The translations under genes and the position numbers were made by a program. The notes under the pieces are model-generated. The model saw nothing but the letters and a program-made list of their open reading frames with translations, was not told the DNA's origin and did not search any database. A stretch of DNA of 64,000 nt, taken from JBBSBY01 sp038205805. GTDB taxonomy: Bacteria; Desulfobacterota; Desulfomonilia; Desulfomonilales; Desulfomonilaceae. The stretch lies in assembly GCA_038205805.1 (NCBI GenBank), contig JBBRBO010000002.1, forward strand, positions 70,150 to 134,149, read 5' to 3'. This document shows positions 8,075-17,031 of the stretch, in pieces (positions within the stretch are counted from its first letter, which is position 1; the number at the start of each line of letters is the position of its first letter).

Positions 8075-8392
8075 CTGATTAATTTTCAAGGGAATTCCGG
8101 CCATAGTTTAAGCTGGTTTTCAGACCATGAGGCTCCGGGTTAAAGCACATTATGCTGATGGTTCATAAATCCTTTGACTTTTTGGCTGTTTTTCGGTAAG
8201 CTCGGTAACACTGGACATACTACCGCTTGTTTAACGTACAAACATTTTTTTCTGGAATGCCTGAGTGTTTTAGGGTATCCACCTTGGCATGACGGATTCC
8301 AGGTAATCGTTCATCACGAGTGAGTCAACCGCTTGGACTCACGATGGCGCAGGGCACGCTTGGTGAATGATTACAATTGCAGAGGAGGTCCT
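8075..8392 (+). other. Gene-free stretch upstream of the carboxypeptidase, with two hairpins
   Basis: CTGGAAT (8252-8258) pairs with ATTCCAG (8296-8302), and GTGAGTC (8320-8326) with GACTCAC (8336-8342). Both lie in the probable 5' untranslated region of the next gene. A TTGACT at 8174 has only a weak -10 partner. No known RNA family recognised. Confidence 0.3.
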
Positions 8393-9436
8393 GTGGTCGC
8401 ACGGTTTTTTCTTGCAGTGTGCTGCTCTCTGGTATGGATTGGGGTGGCGCCGGCATTAGATAAACCCCTTGCTAAGGCAAAGGCGACTCGCGCACTCTCC
8501 GTACACACGCCCCGGCAGCGGCAGCCTTTTGCCCCACATGCCGCTAAGCCGCTCCATACCTACATCAAGGCCGCTTCGGTAACGCCCACGGCTCTCCGTC
8601 TCCAGGCGCCGCAGGCTCCTCCAGCCGTCTCTGCGCCGCCGAAAACCGCACTCAGGAAACCGCCGGTGAGGGCCAAGGCCCTGTTTTGTGTAGATTGCGG
8701 ATCGAACAAGACCATGCTTGCGCAAAATATCTCGCAACCGCTCCCAATCGCAAGCATAACCAAGCTCCTGACCGCTCTGGTGGTGGTGGAATCGTTTGAT
8801 TTGGAGAAGGTGGTCGAAGTCCCCGCATATATCAATGAAATTGAACGTCACAAGGTGGGCATTAGACCCGGCGATCTCTTCACCGTGCGGGATTTGCTTC
8901 ACGGTATGCTCATAGAATCGGGGAATGATTGCGCCGAGGCTTTGGCTTCAGCGTACCCTAAGGGCGGCAGGGAAGGTTTTCTCATCGCCATGAACCGCAA
9001 GGCCAAGGCTCTAGGCGCCTTACGCACTACGATTTACACACCGAGCGGGCTCGATCTTAAAATTGTCCTCGGCAAGAAGGACGGCAGAGTACTCGAGGCG
9101 CGTAAACCGAATACCGCATCCGCAGAGAATGTGGCCCTAATAGCGCGACAGGCATTCCGGAATAAGCTAATCGCCGGCATCACGAGCATGCGTACGCACA
9201 CGATGCGCACAAAAAACTTTATCGCTAAAGACTATCAACTCTTTTCCAATGACAAACTGCTCACCAGGAACCTGCCCGTGGCAGGCGCAAAGACCGGGTA
9301 CACCAACATGGCCGGCAAGTGTATCGTCGCCCTCTTCAAACATGAGAACCGCGAACACATGGTGGTGGTGTTGAATACCACACATCATTTTAAAGCGGCT
9401 GAACGCATATACCGATGGGCCTGCCGGGTGTTTTAA
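8393..9436 (+). CDS. D-alanyl-D-alanine carboxypeptidase (serine peptidase S11, PBP5/6 type)
   Basis: Periplasmic penicillin-binding protein that trims the terminal D-Ala of peptidoglycan stem peptides. All three active-site motifs are visible: SITK (in PIASITKLLTAL), SGN (in LIESGNDCAEAL) and KTG (in AGAKTGYTNMAG). The start is GTG 8393, just after AGAGGAGG (8381-8388), giving 347 residues with a Sec signal VVARFFLAVCCSLVWIGVAPA. A Pro/Ala-rich, Lys/Arg-rich linker of about 70 residues precedes the catalytic domain. The usual C-terminal PBP5 beta domain is absent; the protein ends soon after KTG, as in the shorter DacF/YkfD-like members. Confidence 0.9.
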   Translation: MVARFFLAVCCSLVWIGVAPALDKPLAKAKATRALSVHTPRQRQPFAPHAAKPLHTYIKAASVTPTALRLQAPQAPPAVSAPPKTALRKPPVRAKALFCVDCGSNKTMLAQNISQPLPIASITKLLTALVVVESFDLEKVVEVPAYINEIERHKVGIRPGDLFTVRDLLHGMLIESGNDCAEALASAYPKGGREGFLIAMNRKAKALGALRTTIYTPSGLDLKIVLGKKDGRVLEARKPNTASAENVALIARQAFRNKLIAGITSMRTHTMRTKNFIAKDYQLFSNDKLLTRNLPVAGAKTGYTNMAGKCIVALFKHENREHMVVVLNTTHHFKAAERIYRWACRVF

Positions 9437-9883
9437 CACGGTTTAGCTATCTCAGACGCAAGAGTGGGAGCCGCCTATTAGTAGAAAAAAGCCCTGCTCC
9501 TGGTTTCCTCCATGTATGTTTCAGAAACAATGCGCCGAAGGCGGGCTGCCATGCACGACCCCGTTCTCTCGCATGCCTGGTGTGTTCAAGCCGGATATTA
9601 CTCACTAGATTAGCTATCTGCATGCCGTCACTTTCCACACATCACAAACGCTTTTCCCATAGCGGTCCATTTCTCCCTCAATACGATAGTGCTGACCGAA
9701 ATCTCATCTCACCCCCGGTATGATTCACTTTGAGCCTTGGTGGATCCGGCCGCTGGACAGTTGACATTTACATTTCTTCGCATGATGATTGCACTGTCGG
9801 TATAAAGATATTGGCATGAATTTTGTACATCGTTGTACCCTGAATACCGATAATGAGCCTCTAATTACGGAGAAACAAATTGC
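9437..9883 (+). other. Gene-free stretch before treZ
   Basis: TTGACA stands at 9761-9766 but no good -10 lies 16-18 nt away; TATAAA at 9801 is too far. Short ORFs here look like chance. The ribosome site for treZ (GGAG, 9869-9872) closes the stretch. Confidence 0.35.
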
Positions 9884-11791
9884 ATGATTTACTCAGTTAA
9901 AAGGCGTATGCCAATTGGGGCGGAAGCGCTCCCCAATGGAGGGGTATGCTTCAGGGTATGGGCGCCGATTCGTGAGAGAGTTGAACTTGTACTTATTTCC
10001 AAGAGCCCAGGATCCTCACCCGAACGAAGATTCATCGAAATGGCACGTGACGCAGGCGGCTTTTTTTCAAGAGTTGTTCACTACGCCGCTGCGGGTGATC
10101 TCTACACGTTTCGACTGGACGGGATGGGTTCCGAGTATCCCGACCCCGCCTCGAGATTTCAACCTAAAGGACCCCATGACTATTCCGAAGTGGTGGATCC
10201 CTCCGCATTCCAGTGGACGGATCACGAGTGGAAGGGAGTAGACATAGAAGGACAGATAATCTACGAACTACACGTGGGGACGTTTACGCCGGAAGGTACG
10301 TACAACGCTGCGGAGCAGCAGTTACCGGCTCTCGTAGACTTGGGGATCACAGTTGTCGAGTTCATGCCTCTGGCTGATTTCCCCGGCACGTTCGGCTGGG
10401 GCTATGACGGCGTGCATCCCTTCGCTCCTACGCGTCTCTACGGACGCCCCGACGACTTACGGCGCTTTGTGAATACGGCGCACAGTTTGGGTATCGGGGT
10501 GATCCTGGATGTGGTCTATAACCATCTTGGGCCGGACGGCAATTACCTCAAACAATTCACGGATGAATACTTCACCACCAAGTACAAGACCCACTGGGGA
10601 GAGGCCATAAACTTCGACGGTGCAGCGAGTGAGTATACCCGTCAATACTTCGTGGAAAACGCCGCCTATTGGATCACGGAGTACCACTTGGACGGGCTAC
10701 GTATAGACGCCACCCCCGAAATGAAGGACGCGTCCCCAAACCACATCCTGAAAGAGATTACCCTGCGCGCCCGAGCTGCGGCAGGCCGACGAAAGATCAT
10801 CATCATTGGAGAGAATGAAACGCAGGATGTGAAGCTTATTCAGTCCGCTGAAGAGAGTGGTTACGGACTTGACGCCCTGTGGTCCGATGACCTCCATCAC
10901 AGCGCTATGGCCCTTCTTACCGGTCGAAACGAGGCCTACTACATGGACTATGTGGGCAAGCCTCAGGAGTTTATCTCATGTGTGAAATGGGGGTATCTCT
11001 ACCAAGGCCAGCGATACAAGTGGCACAAAGGTCGGAGAGGCACGCCCACATTCGGCATCAAACCCGCGGCCTTTGTGAACTTTCTTCAAAACCACGACCA
11101 AGTAGCTAACTCAGCCAAAGGTGACCGCATCCACAAGCTGTGCGGGCTGGGGCGCCTCAAAGCCATGACCGCGCTCCTGCTGCTGGGTCCGGGCACTCCT
11201 CTGCTGTTTCAAGGACAGGAGTTTGCGGCTTCTCAGCCTTTCCTTTATTTTGCCGATAACAACTCTGACCTGACGTCTTTAGTCGACGAGGGGAGAAAAG
11301 TATTTCTGGCACAGTTCCCCAGTATGTCCACCCCGGAAGGTCAAGCGCTCATCGCCCCTCCCCATGAGCCGGAGACCTTCCGGCGGTGTGTGTTGGATTT
11401 TTCCGAACGAGAGTCGCACCGTGAGATGTACGAGCTGCACAAGGACCTAATATGCCTGCGGAAATCCCACGCGGCGTTTCGTGCGCAAGAATATCGCGGA
11501 GTGGAAGGCGCAGTGCTGAGTTCCGAGGCGTTTGTGCTGAGATATTTCGCGCCTAGTGGTATGGATACGATCCTACTGGTCAATTTTGGCGTGGATTTGC
11601 ACTTGGATCCTGCGCCGGAACCCCTTCTTGCGCCGCCATTGGGAATGGAATGGGTTGTCCTCTGGTCAAGTGAAGACCCGAAATATGGGGGTACGGGCAC
11701 CCCTGCTTTGGATACCGAACATAATTGGTTGTTGATCGGCCACGCTGCCGTTGCTCTTGTGCCCCGTAAGCCGGAAGGAGGATTGGCTTAG
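9884..11791 (+). CDS. treZ: Malto-oligosyltrehalose trehalohydrolase (GH13)
   Basis: Releases trehalose from maltooligosyl trehalose. The 635-residue protein has an N-terminal carbohydrate-binding-like domain (about 1-90, GVCFRVWAP), the GH13 barrel starting IIYELHVGTFTPEGT, VVEFMPLADFPGTFGWGYDGV, the conserved DVVYNHLGPDGNY, and the nucleophile region DGLRIDATPEM (Asp near 275) with acid/base Glu near 309 (IIGENE). NHDQVAN gives the third catalytic carboxylate. The start ATG 9884 follows ACGGAG. Its stop overlaps the next start by one base, coupling it to a glycogen debranching enzyme. The usual partner treY is not in the window. A branching enzyme is the main alternative, but the motif spacing favours TreZ. 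Confidence 0.88.
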   Translation: MIYSVKRRMPIGAEALPNGGVCFRVWAPIRERVELVLISKSPGSSPERRFIEMARDAGGFFSRVVHYAAAGDLYTFRLDGMGSEYPDPASRFQPKGPHDYSEVVDPSAFQWTDHEWKGVDIEGQIIYELHVGTFTPEGTYNAAEQQLPALVDLGITVVEFMPLADFPGTFGWGYDGVHPFAPTRLYGRPDDLRRFVNTAHSLGIGVILDVVYNHLGPDGNYLKQFTDEYFTTKYKTHWGEAINFDGAASEYTRQYFVENAAYWITEYHLDGLRIDATPEMKDASPNHILKEITLRARAAAGRRKIIIIGENETQDVKLIQSAEESGYGLDALWSDDLHHSAMALLTGRNEAYYMDYVGKPQEFISCVKWGYLYQGQRYKWHKGRRGTPTFGIKPAAFVNFLQNHDQVANSAKGDRIHKLCGLGRLKAMTALLLLGPGTPLLFQGQEFAASQPFLYFADNNSDLTSLVDEGRKVFLAQFPSMSTPEGQALIAPPHEPETFRRCVLDFSERESHREMYELHKDLICLRKSHAAFRAQEYRGVEGAVLSSEAFVLRYFAPSGMDTILLVNFGVDLHLDPAPEPLLAPPLGMEWVVLWSSEDPKYGGTGTPALDTEHNWLLIGHAAVALVPRKPEGGLA

Positions 11792-13857
11792 TGACTAATA
11801 TGACCTTTTCCGTGCCGGTTACCACTGCAAATATAGACGAAATGGAAAACCTTCTCACGAGGGAATGGCTGTTGACCAACGGTTTAGGCGGCTATTCGTC
11901 GAGCACCATCTGCGGTGTTCGAACCAGACGTTATCACGGGCTCCTCATATCCGCGTTACCTGCGCCCTTCGGAAGAATGGTAATGTTCAACGACTTGGCC
12001 GAGCAAATAGAGTTCCCGGATGGACAAAAAATTAAATTGGATGCCGACAACAAGGCGGGCGAACCCTTGATCTTTCATGGAGCGGGCTTCCAAACGGAAT
12101 TTCGTCTTCGACAGGGCCTACCCATCTGGCGGTATACCATGGGTAAGTGGGTAATTGAAAAGCGGCTCGTCATGCCGCACATGCAGAATAGTATCCATAT
12201 CATTTACCGGCTCCTGGAAGGTGACGGATCGGTTCGCTTAACTCTTCGGCCGGCGGTCAATTTTCGATCACACGAAGCCCCTGTGGATACGGCCGTAAAC
12301 CAAACCTATGCGGTGACGGTTCAGGGCCACAGGTATGAGGTGAGCGCTCTTCATGACGCCCTGCCGCCGCTGCGCATGACGCTTTATGGCGAAGGCGCCG
12401 TGTATAGGCTCCAGAGCGAACACATCGACAATCTCGTGTTCTGGATGGAAGAACAGCGCGGCTTTTACGCGAGAAGCCGGCTATGGAGCCCCGGCTATTT
12501 CAGTATAGATCTACGAAAAGATGTATCATCGGCGCTCACCGCTTCGACTCACAGTTGGGAAACTATGCTGGCTTTAACCCCCGACGAGGTCCTACGATAC
12601 GAACAACAACGGAGAGACAACTTGCTCACGCTGGCGCCGCCGTCGGCGAGCGCAGGGCGCGGTAAGGAACTCGTGCTGGCCGCAGACCAGTTCATAATCA
12701 GCCCGATTGGGAGGCCCCAGGATGCGGCGCGAGCAAAGGCGGTGGGCCACGAGATTCGCACGGTAATAGCCGGCTACCACTGGTTCACGGATTGGGGTCG
12801 AGACACCATGATAAGCCTCGAAGGCCTGACGCTGATGACCGGCCGATATAGCGAGGCCGCCTCTATCTTGCGGACCTTTGGCCACTACGTGCGAGGTGGT
12901 TTGATCCCCAATATGTTCCCCGAGGGACACAAGGAAGGCCTCTATCACACGGCGGATGCATCCCTGTGGTTTTCTCATGCGATGAACCGATACACGGAAG
13001 TGACGGGCGATACATCCACACTTCACCTTTTGCTCCCGAAGCTGAAGAGCATCGTCCGACATCACCTGGAAGGCACAAGTTTCGGCATCAAGGTTGATCC
13101 GGAAGATGGTTTGTTGAGACAAGGACAAGAGGATTATCAGCTTACCTGGATGGACGCAAAGGTAGACGGCTGGGTTGTGACCCCGCGCCGCGGAAAGGCT
13201 GTGGAGATCAACGCTCTGTGGTATAACACGCTAAAACTCTTGGAGAAGTGGGTTCGTGAAGAAGAAAGGGACGAGGTGGAAGCCGCCCGGTTAGCTGAAC
13301 ATGCCGAGAAAGCTTACACGTCCTTCAATGAGAAATTTTGGTTCGAGGAAGGACAATACCTCTATGATGTAATAGATGGCGAAGGGCAAATAAAGGATGC
13401 GTCCCTTCGACCAAATCAACTTTTAGCCATATCATTGGAGCATCCGATACTCTGTGAGGACAAGTGGCGGCCGGTAGTCGAGGTGGTTACGGAGAAACTG
13501 CTCACTCCTGTGGGTCTGCGCACCTTAGCGCCGGGTAATCCGGACTACAAACCGAAATACTACGGTGACCTGAGGTCCCGAGACGCTGCATATCACCAGG
13601 GCACCGTATGGGCGTGGCTGCTCGGGCCTTTTGTTGACGCATGGATGAAATTGCATCCTCATGATAAGGCCGGCGCACGTAAATTCCTGGATGTATTGCT
13701 ACCGCAACTGGATGACGCGGGTATTGGTTCAATAAGCGAGATCTTTGACGCTGAACCGCCCTTCACACCCAGTGGATGTATAGCTCAGGCGTGGAGCGTA
13801 GCTGAGGCGTTGCGTTTGTGGCTGAAGACTTCAGAAGAGGGTGTAGGCGCCCACTAA
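11791..13857 (+). CDS. Glycogen debranching enzyme (amylo-alpha-1,6-glucosidase, archaeal/bacterial type)
   Basis: Probably removes alpha-1,6 branches from glycogen, supplying linear maltodextrin to the treZ-coupled trehalose route. The 688-residue protein has the N-terminal domain opening EWLLTNGLGGYSSSTICGV then RRYHGLLISA, and an (alpha/alpha)6-barrel C-terminal domain with HWFTDWGRDTMISLEGL (about 329-345), IPNMFPEG, DASLWFSHAMNRY, LTWMDAKVDGWVVTPR and VWAWLLGPF. The GTG start overlaps the treZ stop by one base, with GGAAGGAGGA just upstream. It is followed by a likely terminator at 13961-13997. Confidence 0.88.
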   Translation: MTNMTFSVPVTTANIDEMENLLTREWLLTNGLGGYSSSTICGVRTRRYHGLLISALPAPFGRMVMFNDLAEQIEFPDGQKIKLDADNKAGEPLIFHGAGFQTEFRLRQGLPIWRYTMGKWVIEKRLVMPHMQNSIHIIYRLLEGDGSVRLTLRPAVNFRSHEAPVDTAVNQTYAVTVQGHRYEVSALHDALPPLRMTLYGEGAVYRLQSEHIDNLVFWMEEQRGFYARSRLWSPGYFSIDLRKDVSSALTASTHSWETMLALTPDEVLRYEQQRRDNLLTLAPPSASAGRGKELVLAADQFIISPIGRPQDAARAKAVGHEIRTVIAGYHWFTDWGRDTMISLEGLTLMTGRYSEAASILRTFGHYVRGGLIPNMFPEGHKEGLYHTADASLWFSHAMNRYTEVTGDTSTLHLLLPKLKSIVRHHLEGTSFGIKVDPEDGLLRQGQEDYQLTWMDAKVDGWVVTPRRGKAVEINALWYNTLKLLEKWVREEERDEVEAARLAEHAEKAYTSFNEKFWFEEGQYLYDVIDGEGQIKDASLRPNQLLAISLEHPILCEDKWRPVVEVVTEKLLTPVGLRTLAPGNPDYKPKYYGDLRSRDAAYHQGTVWAWLLGPFVDAWMKLHPHDKAGARKFLDVLLPQLDDAGIGSISEIFDAEPPFTPSGCIAQAWSVAEALRLWLKTSEEGVGAH

Positions 13858-13960
13858 GGGCCGACGCGCCGGCGCCGAGGGCTGTTCACCTGGTACGACG
13901 CGCTTGGGTGTGATAAGCGGCCTCGCGAGAAACAAGGACGAACGTGAAGGCCGGTAGAAC

Positions 13961-13997
13961 AAAGGCGCTTCCATGCTATGCGGTGGATGCGCCTTTT
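13961..13997 (+). terminator. Probable terminator of the treZ-debranching unit
   Basis: AAAGGCGC (13961-13968) pairs with GCGCCTTT (13989-13996), with extra CC/GG pairing inside the loop, ending in TTTTG. The T run is short, so termination strength is uncertain. Confidence 0.5.
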
Positions 13998-14134
13998 GTG
14001 TCGTTAACATTGACAGGGTCAATAGGCTTTGTTCAAGCAGCGACGGAGAATTCACGAAAGACGGAAGAGTGCCTGTATAAGGTCGCGCGGCTGTCCTCGT
14101 TACGTAGACCCGACGTCGGACGCTAGTCCTGCGC

Positions 14135-14611
14135 TTATGAAGAGGGTTCCCGGCTGGCCGCCGACTTTGTCCCCGCCCCATTCGGAGCCTTTTTCTTCAT
14201 GGTGATCAGGTTGTCTTTTACTTCGATGGTTATCGAACCGGTGGCGCACCGTTTAGACGGGGAAACCTGCATACCGTTTTGGCTGTTATAGGTCTCGATG
14301 CAACGATCACGTCCCATGACTTCACGCATTTGGAGATCGATTTCCACAAGGGCGCCGCTCTTGTCGAATTTATATGTCGCATATCGAAAGAGATCGTCAC
14401 CCCGCACGATTTCACCCACTTCATTGCCGCTGTCTTCGTACGAAAAGTGCATGGGGCTTTTTTGTAAAACTTCCAAAACCTGAGCTTTGGTCATGCCGAG
14501 TTTAACATCCCTGTAACCTTCGAGGGTCTTAGCGGAAGCCGCTAAAGAGAAAATGCCGACAAGAAGGCATGCCGAGAAAAACATGAACACCCGAGCTGTT
14601 CCACCCTTCAT
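14135..14611 (-). CDS. Exported hypothetical protein
   Basis: I do not recognise a named family. The 158-residue protein starts with a Sec signal (MKGGTARVFMFFSACLLVGIF, cleavage near AASA). The mature part begins GYRDVKLGMTKAQVLEVLQKSP, a motif style shared by many short periplasmic proteins of SmpA/OmlA-like or DUF type, then a beta-rich segment with two Cys (C103, C121 approximately) that could form a disulfide. The C-terminus is Lys/Ser-rich. GGAGG lies 7-8 nt before ATG 14611. It stands alone, convergent with the debranching enzyme. Confidence 0.7.
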   Translation of the reverse strand: MKGGTARVFMFFSACLLVGIFSLAASAKTLEGYRDVKLGMTKAQVLEVLQKSPMHFSYEDSGNEVGEIVRGDDLFRYATYKFDKSGALVEIDLQMREVMGRDRCIETYNSQNGMQVSPSKRCATGSITIEVKDNLITMKKKAPNGAGTKSAASREPSS

Positions 14612-15375
14612 TGAAGCCTCCGATTGTTGAATAATTTAGCTGATGATACACTTTTATCGGAATTTAGGAAAGGAAAACTTGTTGTCATCCGTGAGGGGGG
14701 TTCCCTATTTTCCCTCCACCACTTCTAAAAATATACATTTGTTGGGAAAAGCAAAGTCACCGAAGTGTTTTTCATGTTTTTAGCGTTGGAAGCGGCTTCG
14801 GGTATATGGTCCCCGAAGCCCTGGGGGAGGAGAAAGATCAACGACTGCCCGATCGTTGTATGACATTGAGCACAAATTGTGCCATAGCAACAACGGCCTA
14901 TTACCTCGTATTAACAACGCATTGCTTACCTGGATGTACTCTTAGGCTGAAATCACCTACAAGATGGTAGGTTTAGCGGAACGCAACCAAGCGCCGCCCC
15001 ACAATTTTTAGCGCGAATGAGTATCATCACGCGCGAACAGAGAGTTCCTGAGGAAGGATCTGCGGGTAAGATCTGCAAGTTTTTCTCACTTCCATCAGAT
15101 AAGTCTTGACGACATCCCTCTTATCATTCGTATAATACCCTTTCACAATTGGGGGATTTTTCTAAGGTATCAGTCGCGGACGGTAGAATAAACTTTAAAT
15201 AACCGTTCACCGGAAGTGGGGCGACAATTTGAAAACGCGCTGCGCCGGCCGCGAGGGAGAAAAATTAACCCTCCGTGCTTCACCGAGTGCAGAGCCTCCC
15301 CAAGCCCCGCTCTACCATTAGTGAACCCATGACCTGCTAGGATCACTAATACCTGAGATCACACAGGAGATGTAT
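14612..15375 (+). other. Long gene-free stretch (764 bp)
   Basis: A 9-bp hairpin GGCTTCGGG/CCCGAAGCC (14794-14802 with 14812-14820) has no T run on either strand. A promoter-like pair lies at 15106-15136. An 8-bp inverted repeat ATTAGTGA/TCACTAAT (15317-15324, 15343-15350) lies 15 nt before the ribosome site of the next gene. No tRNA or recognised riboswitch. Confidence 0.4.
15106..15136 (+). promoter_or_regulatory. Probable sigma-70 promoter for the coiled-coil protein
   Basis: TTGACG (15106-15111) and a perfect TATAAT (15131-15136) with a 19-nt spacer, slightly longer than ideal. Transcription from about 15143 would give a leader of about 230 nt to the gene at 15376. Confidence 0.5.
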
Positions 15376-16848
15376 ATGTATGAATTGGCGCAAGGCGTGT
15401 TCACGCTGGTTGAGAAAGTGATTGACGGCATCTTAAGTTGGCCTTTTTTGCTTGTCCTGTTCCTTGTTTGGCTAACGCTACGCTACAAGAAGGAAATCGG
15501 TTCGATCCTTGACCGCCGAAATGCCGTGCCGGCGGGTGAGATTAACAGCAAGATATCGAGAGAGGTGGATCCGCTCGCAAAGAATGTGGAAAACCTCACC
15601 GACCAAATGAATATCATACAAGTGCAAATCAGAAAGGTCGAAGATGCGGTTTCCGAAGACCGGCTCGGAAGAGCAAACGGCCCCATAAAAGCGCGGCTTC
15701 AATCAGTTGAGGCGAAAATAGGCGCAATCGACAGTAATCTCGGCGGTCTCTTTGCCAAAGATGAGCAGGTCATGCGGACCATGACTCCCCTAACTGAGCG
15801 ATTTGATGAAGTGCTCAAGGACTTTGAGAGTCTTCGCGCAAAGGTCGAGTCCGCCGCAGGAATGGAACACCTGGACGCTTTGAAATCCCAGGTCGAACCG
15901 TTGGTAGGTCAATTGGGAGAACTTAAATCCGGCACAGCGGGCCTCAAAGAGCGCTTGGAGAAAGCCGTTACCCACGACGCTTTGGAAAACGTCCGCAGTG
16001 AAACCGCGCCCTTCAGAGGAGAAATAAACTCTCTCAAAAACGAGGTCTCCGGCCTTCGGTCGGACCTCACCGATAGCATCGCCGCCGTGCAGGGATTCTT
16101 GCAGCAAGCCGTAACACACGATCATCTGGAAAACGTCCGCAACGAAACAGCGCCTCTTAGAGGCGAAATCGAATCAGTCAAGGGCGATGTGTCCGGCCTG
16201 GCCGCGGAGCTAAGTAACCGCATCGACGGTCTGGAATCGGCAGTCGCCGCCTCCGAGAGCCTGAAGAGCGAACTGGAAGGGGTTCGTTCATCACTGGATG
16301 ATCTGCGCAATCATATCGAGCCGCTTATGGGTGATTTCGACCGCGTCAACCAGGATGTAAACGGCCTGCGCGGCGACCTGAGTGGTAAGGCTTCAGCCGA
16401 CGCGCTTGCAGCTATGGCGGATGACATAGGCCCGCTCAACCAGCGCTTGCAATCGGTTCAAGAGAGTATGGACGAACTGAGGGCCACCTTAACATCGGAG
16501 CCCTGGAAGCAATCACTGGAAGATTTCGCGAGTCAAGTAGACCCCTTGAGGTCTGAAGTTGAGAACATGAGCCGCCGCGTGGAAGCCATTCGATCGGATC
16601 TTGAAGGTGTGGCGTCTAAGACGTATACCGAGGGTCTGGAAAGAGATTTGGCCCCAATAAACGAGGAAATAAACAACCTCAAAACAGCTCTTAAATCCGT
16701 TACGGAGAAGACCCAAGAACAACCTACACCGGAACTTGGGACGGACCTCGAGCGCATGGGCGAGGAACTCGCCACCCTGAAGGGATCCGTCGAACGCCTT
16801 CAGCAGAAGTCGGCGCCTACCAAACCAAAGAAGCGCAATAAGGCGTGA
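15376..16848 (+). CDS. Membrane-anchored coiled-coil protein built from about 48-residue repeats
   Basis: No named family recognised. The start is ATG 15376, 6 nt after AGGAG (15365-15369); ATG 15370 abuts that site. The 490-residue protein has one N-terminal membrane helix (SWPFLLVLFLVWLTL, about 20-36) and then a long acidic/basic helical region. A motif of the form x-x-Pro-Leu/Phe/Ile recurs about eight times: EVDPL, QVEPL, ETAPF, ETAPL, HIEPL, DIGPL, QVDPL, DLAPI. Two units (near 15964 and 16108) are close copies even in DNA, 144 bp apart, so the array grew by duplication. It ends in a Lys-rich tail. Probably cytoplasmic after the anchor, by the positive-inside rule. Confidence 0.75.
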   Translation: MYELAQGVFTLVEKVIDGILSWPFLLVLFLVWLTLRYKKEIGSILDRRNAVPAGEINSKISREVDPLAKNVENLTDQMNIIQVQIRKVEDAVSEDRLGRANGPIKARLQSVEAKIGAIDSNLGGLFAKDEQVMRTMTPLTERFDEVLKDFESLRAKVESAAGMEHLDALKSQVEPLVGQLGELKSGTAGLKERLEKAVTHDALENVRSETAPFRGEINSLKNEVSGLRSDLTDSIAAVQGFLQQAVTHDHLENVRNETAPLRGEIESVKGDVSGLAAELSNRIDGLESAVAASESLKSELEGVRSSLDDLRNHIEPLMGDFDRVNQDVNGLRGDLSGKASADALAAMADDIGPLNQRLQSVQESMDELRATLTSEPWKQSLEDFASQVDPLRSEVENMSRRVEAIRSDLEGVASKTYTEGLERDLAPINEEINNLKTALKSVTEKTQEQPTPELGTDLERMGEELATLKGSVERLQQKSAPTKPKKRNKA

Positions 16849-16895
16849 GCCCGGAGAGTTTTGAAGAGGGTGTGAACCCGGTGGCTTGATTAGAA

Positions 16896-16938
16896 CCGGA
16901 GGAGAGATTCGTCTCTTCTCCGGAGCGCCCTCGGCGCT
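16896..16938 (+). other. Tandem stable hairpins between convergent genes
   Basis: CCGGAGGAGAGA (16896-16907) pairs with TCTCTTCTCCGG (16912-16923) around a TTCG tetraloop, 12 pairs with one G-T. AGCGCC/GGCGCT (16924-16938) follows at once. No T run follows on either strand, so this is an RNA 3' stabiliser or a U-less terminator at best. Confidence 0.5.
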
Positions 16939-17031
16939 TCGCGGGGAATGGAGCGATCTTAGGCAACGGTTACGGTACTTCTTTTGCGCTGCATGACAGG
17001 TCGTCCTCGAGACGCAGCACGCACAGGTAAC

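Noticed and set aside
9811..9826. Sigma-54-like promoter TTGGCAT...TTTTGT before treZ
   Set aside because: The -12 element has GT in place of the invariant GC at the required spacing.
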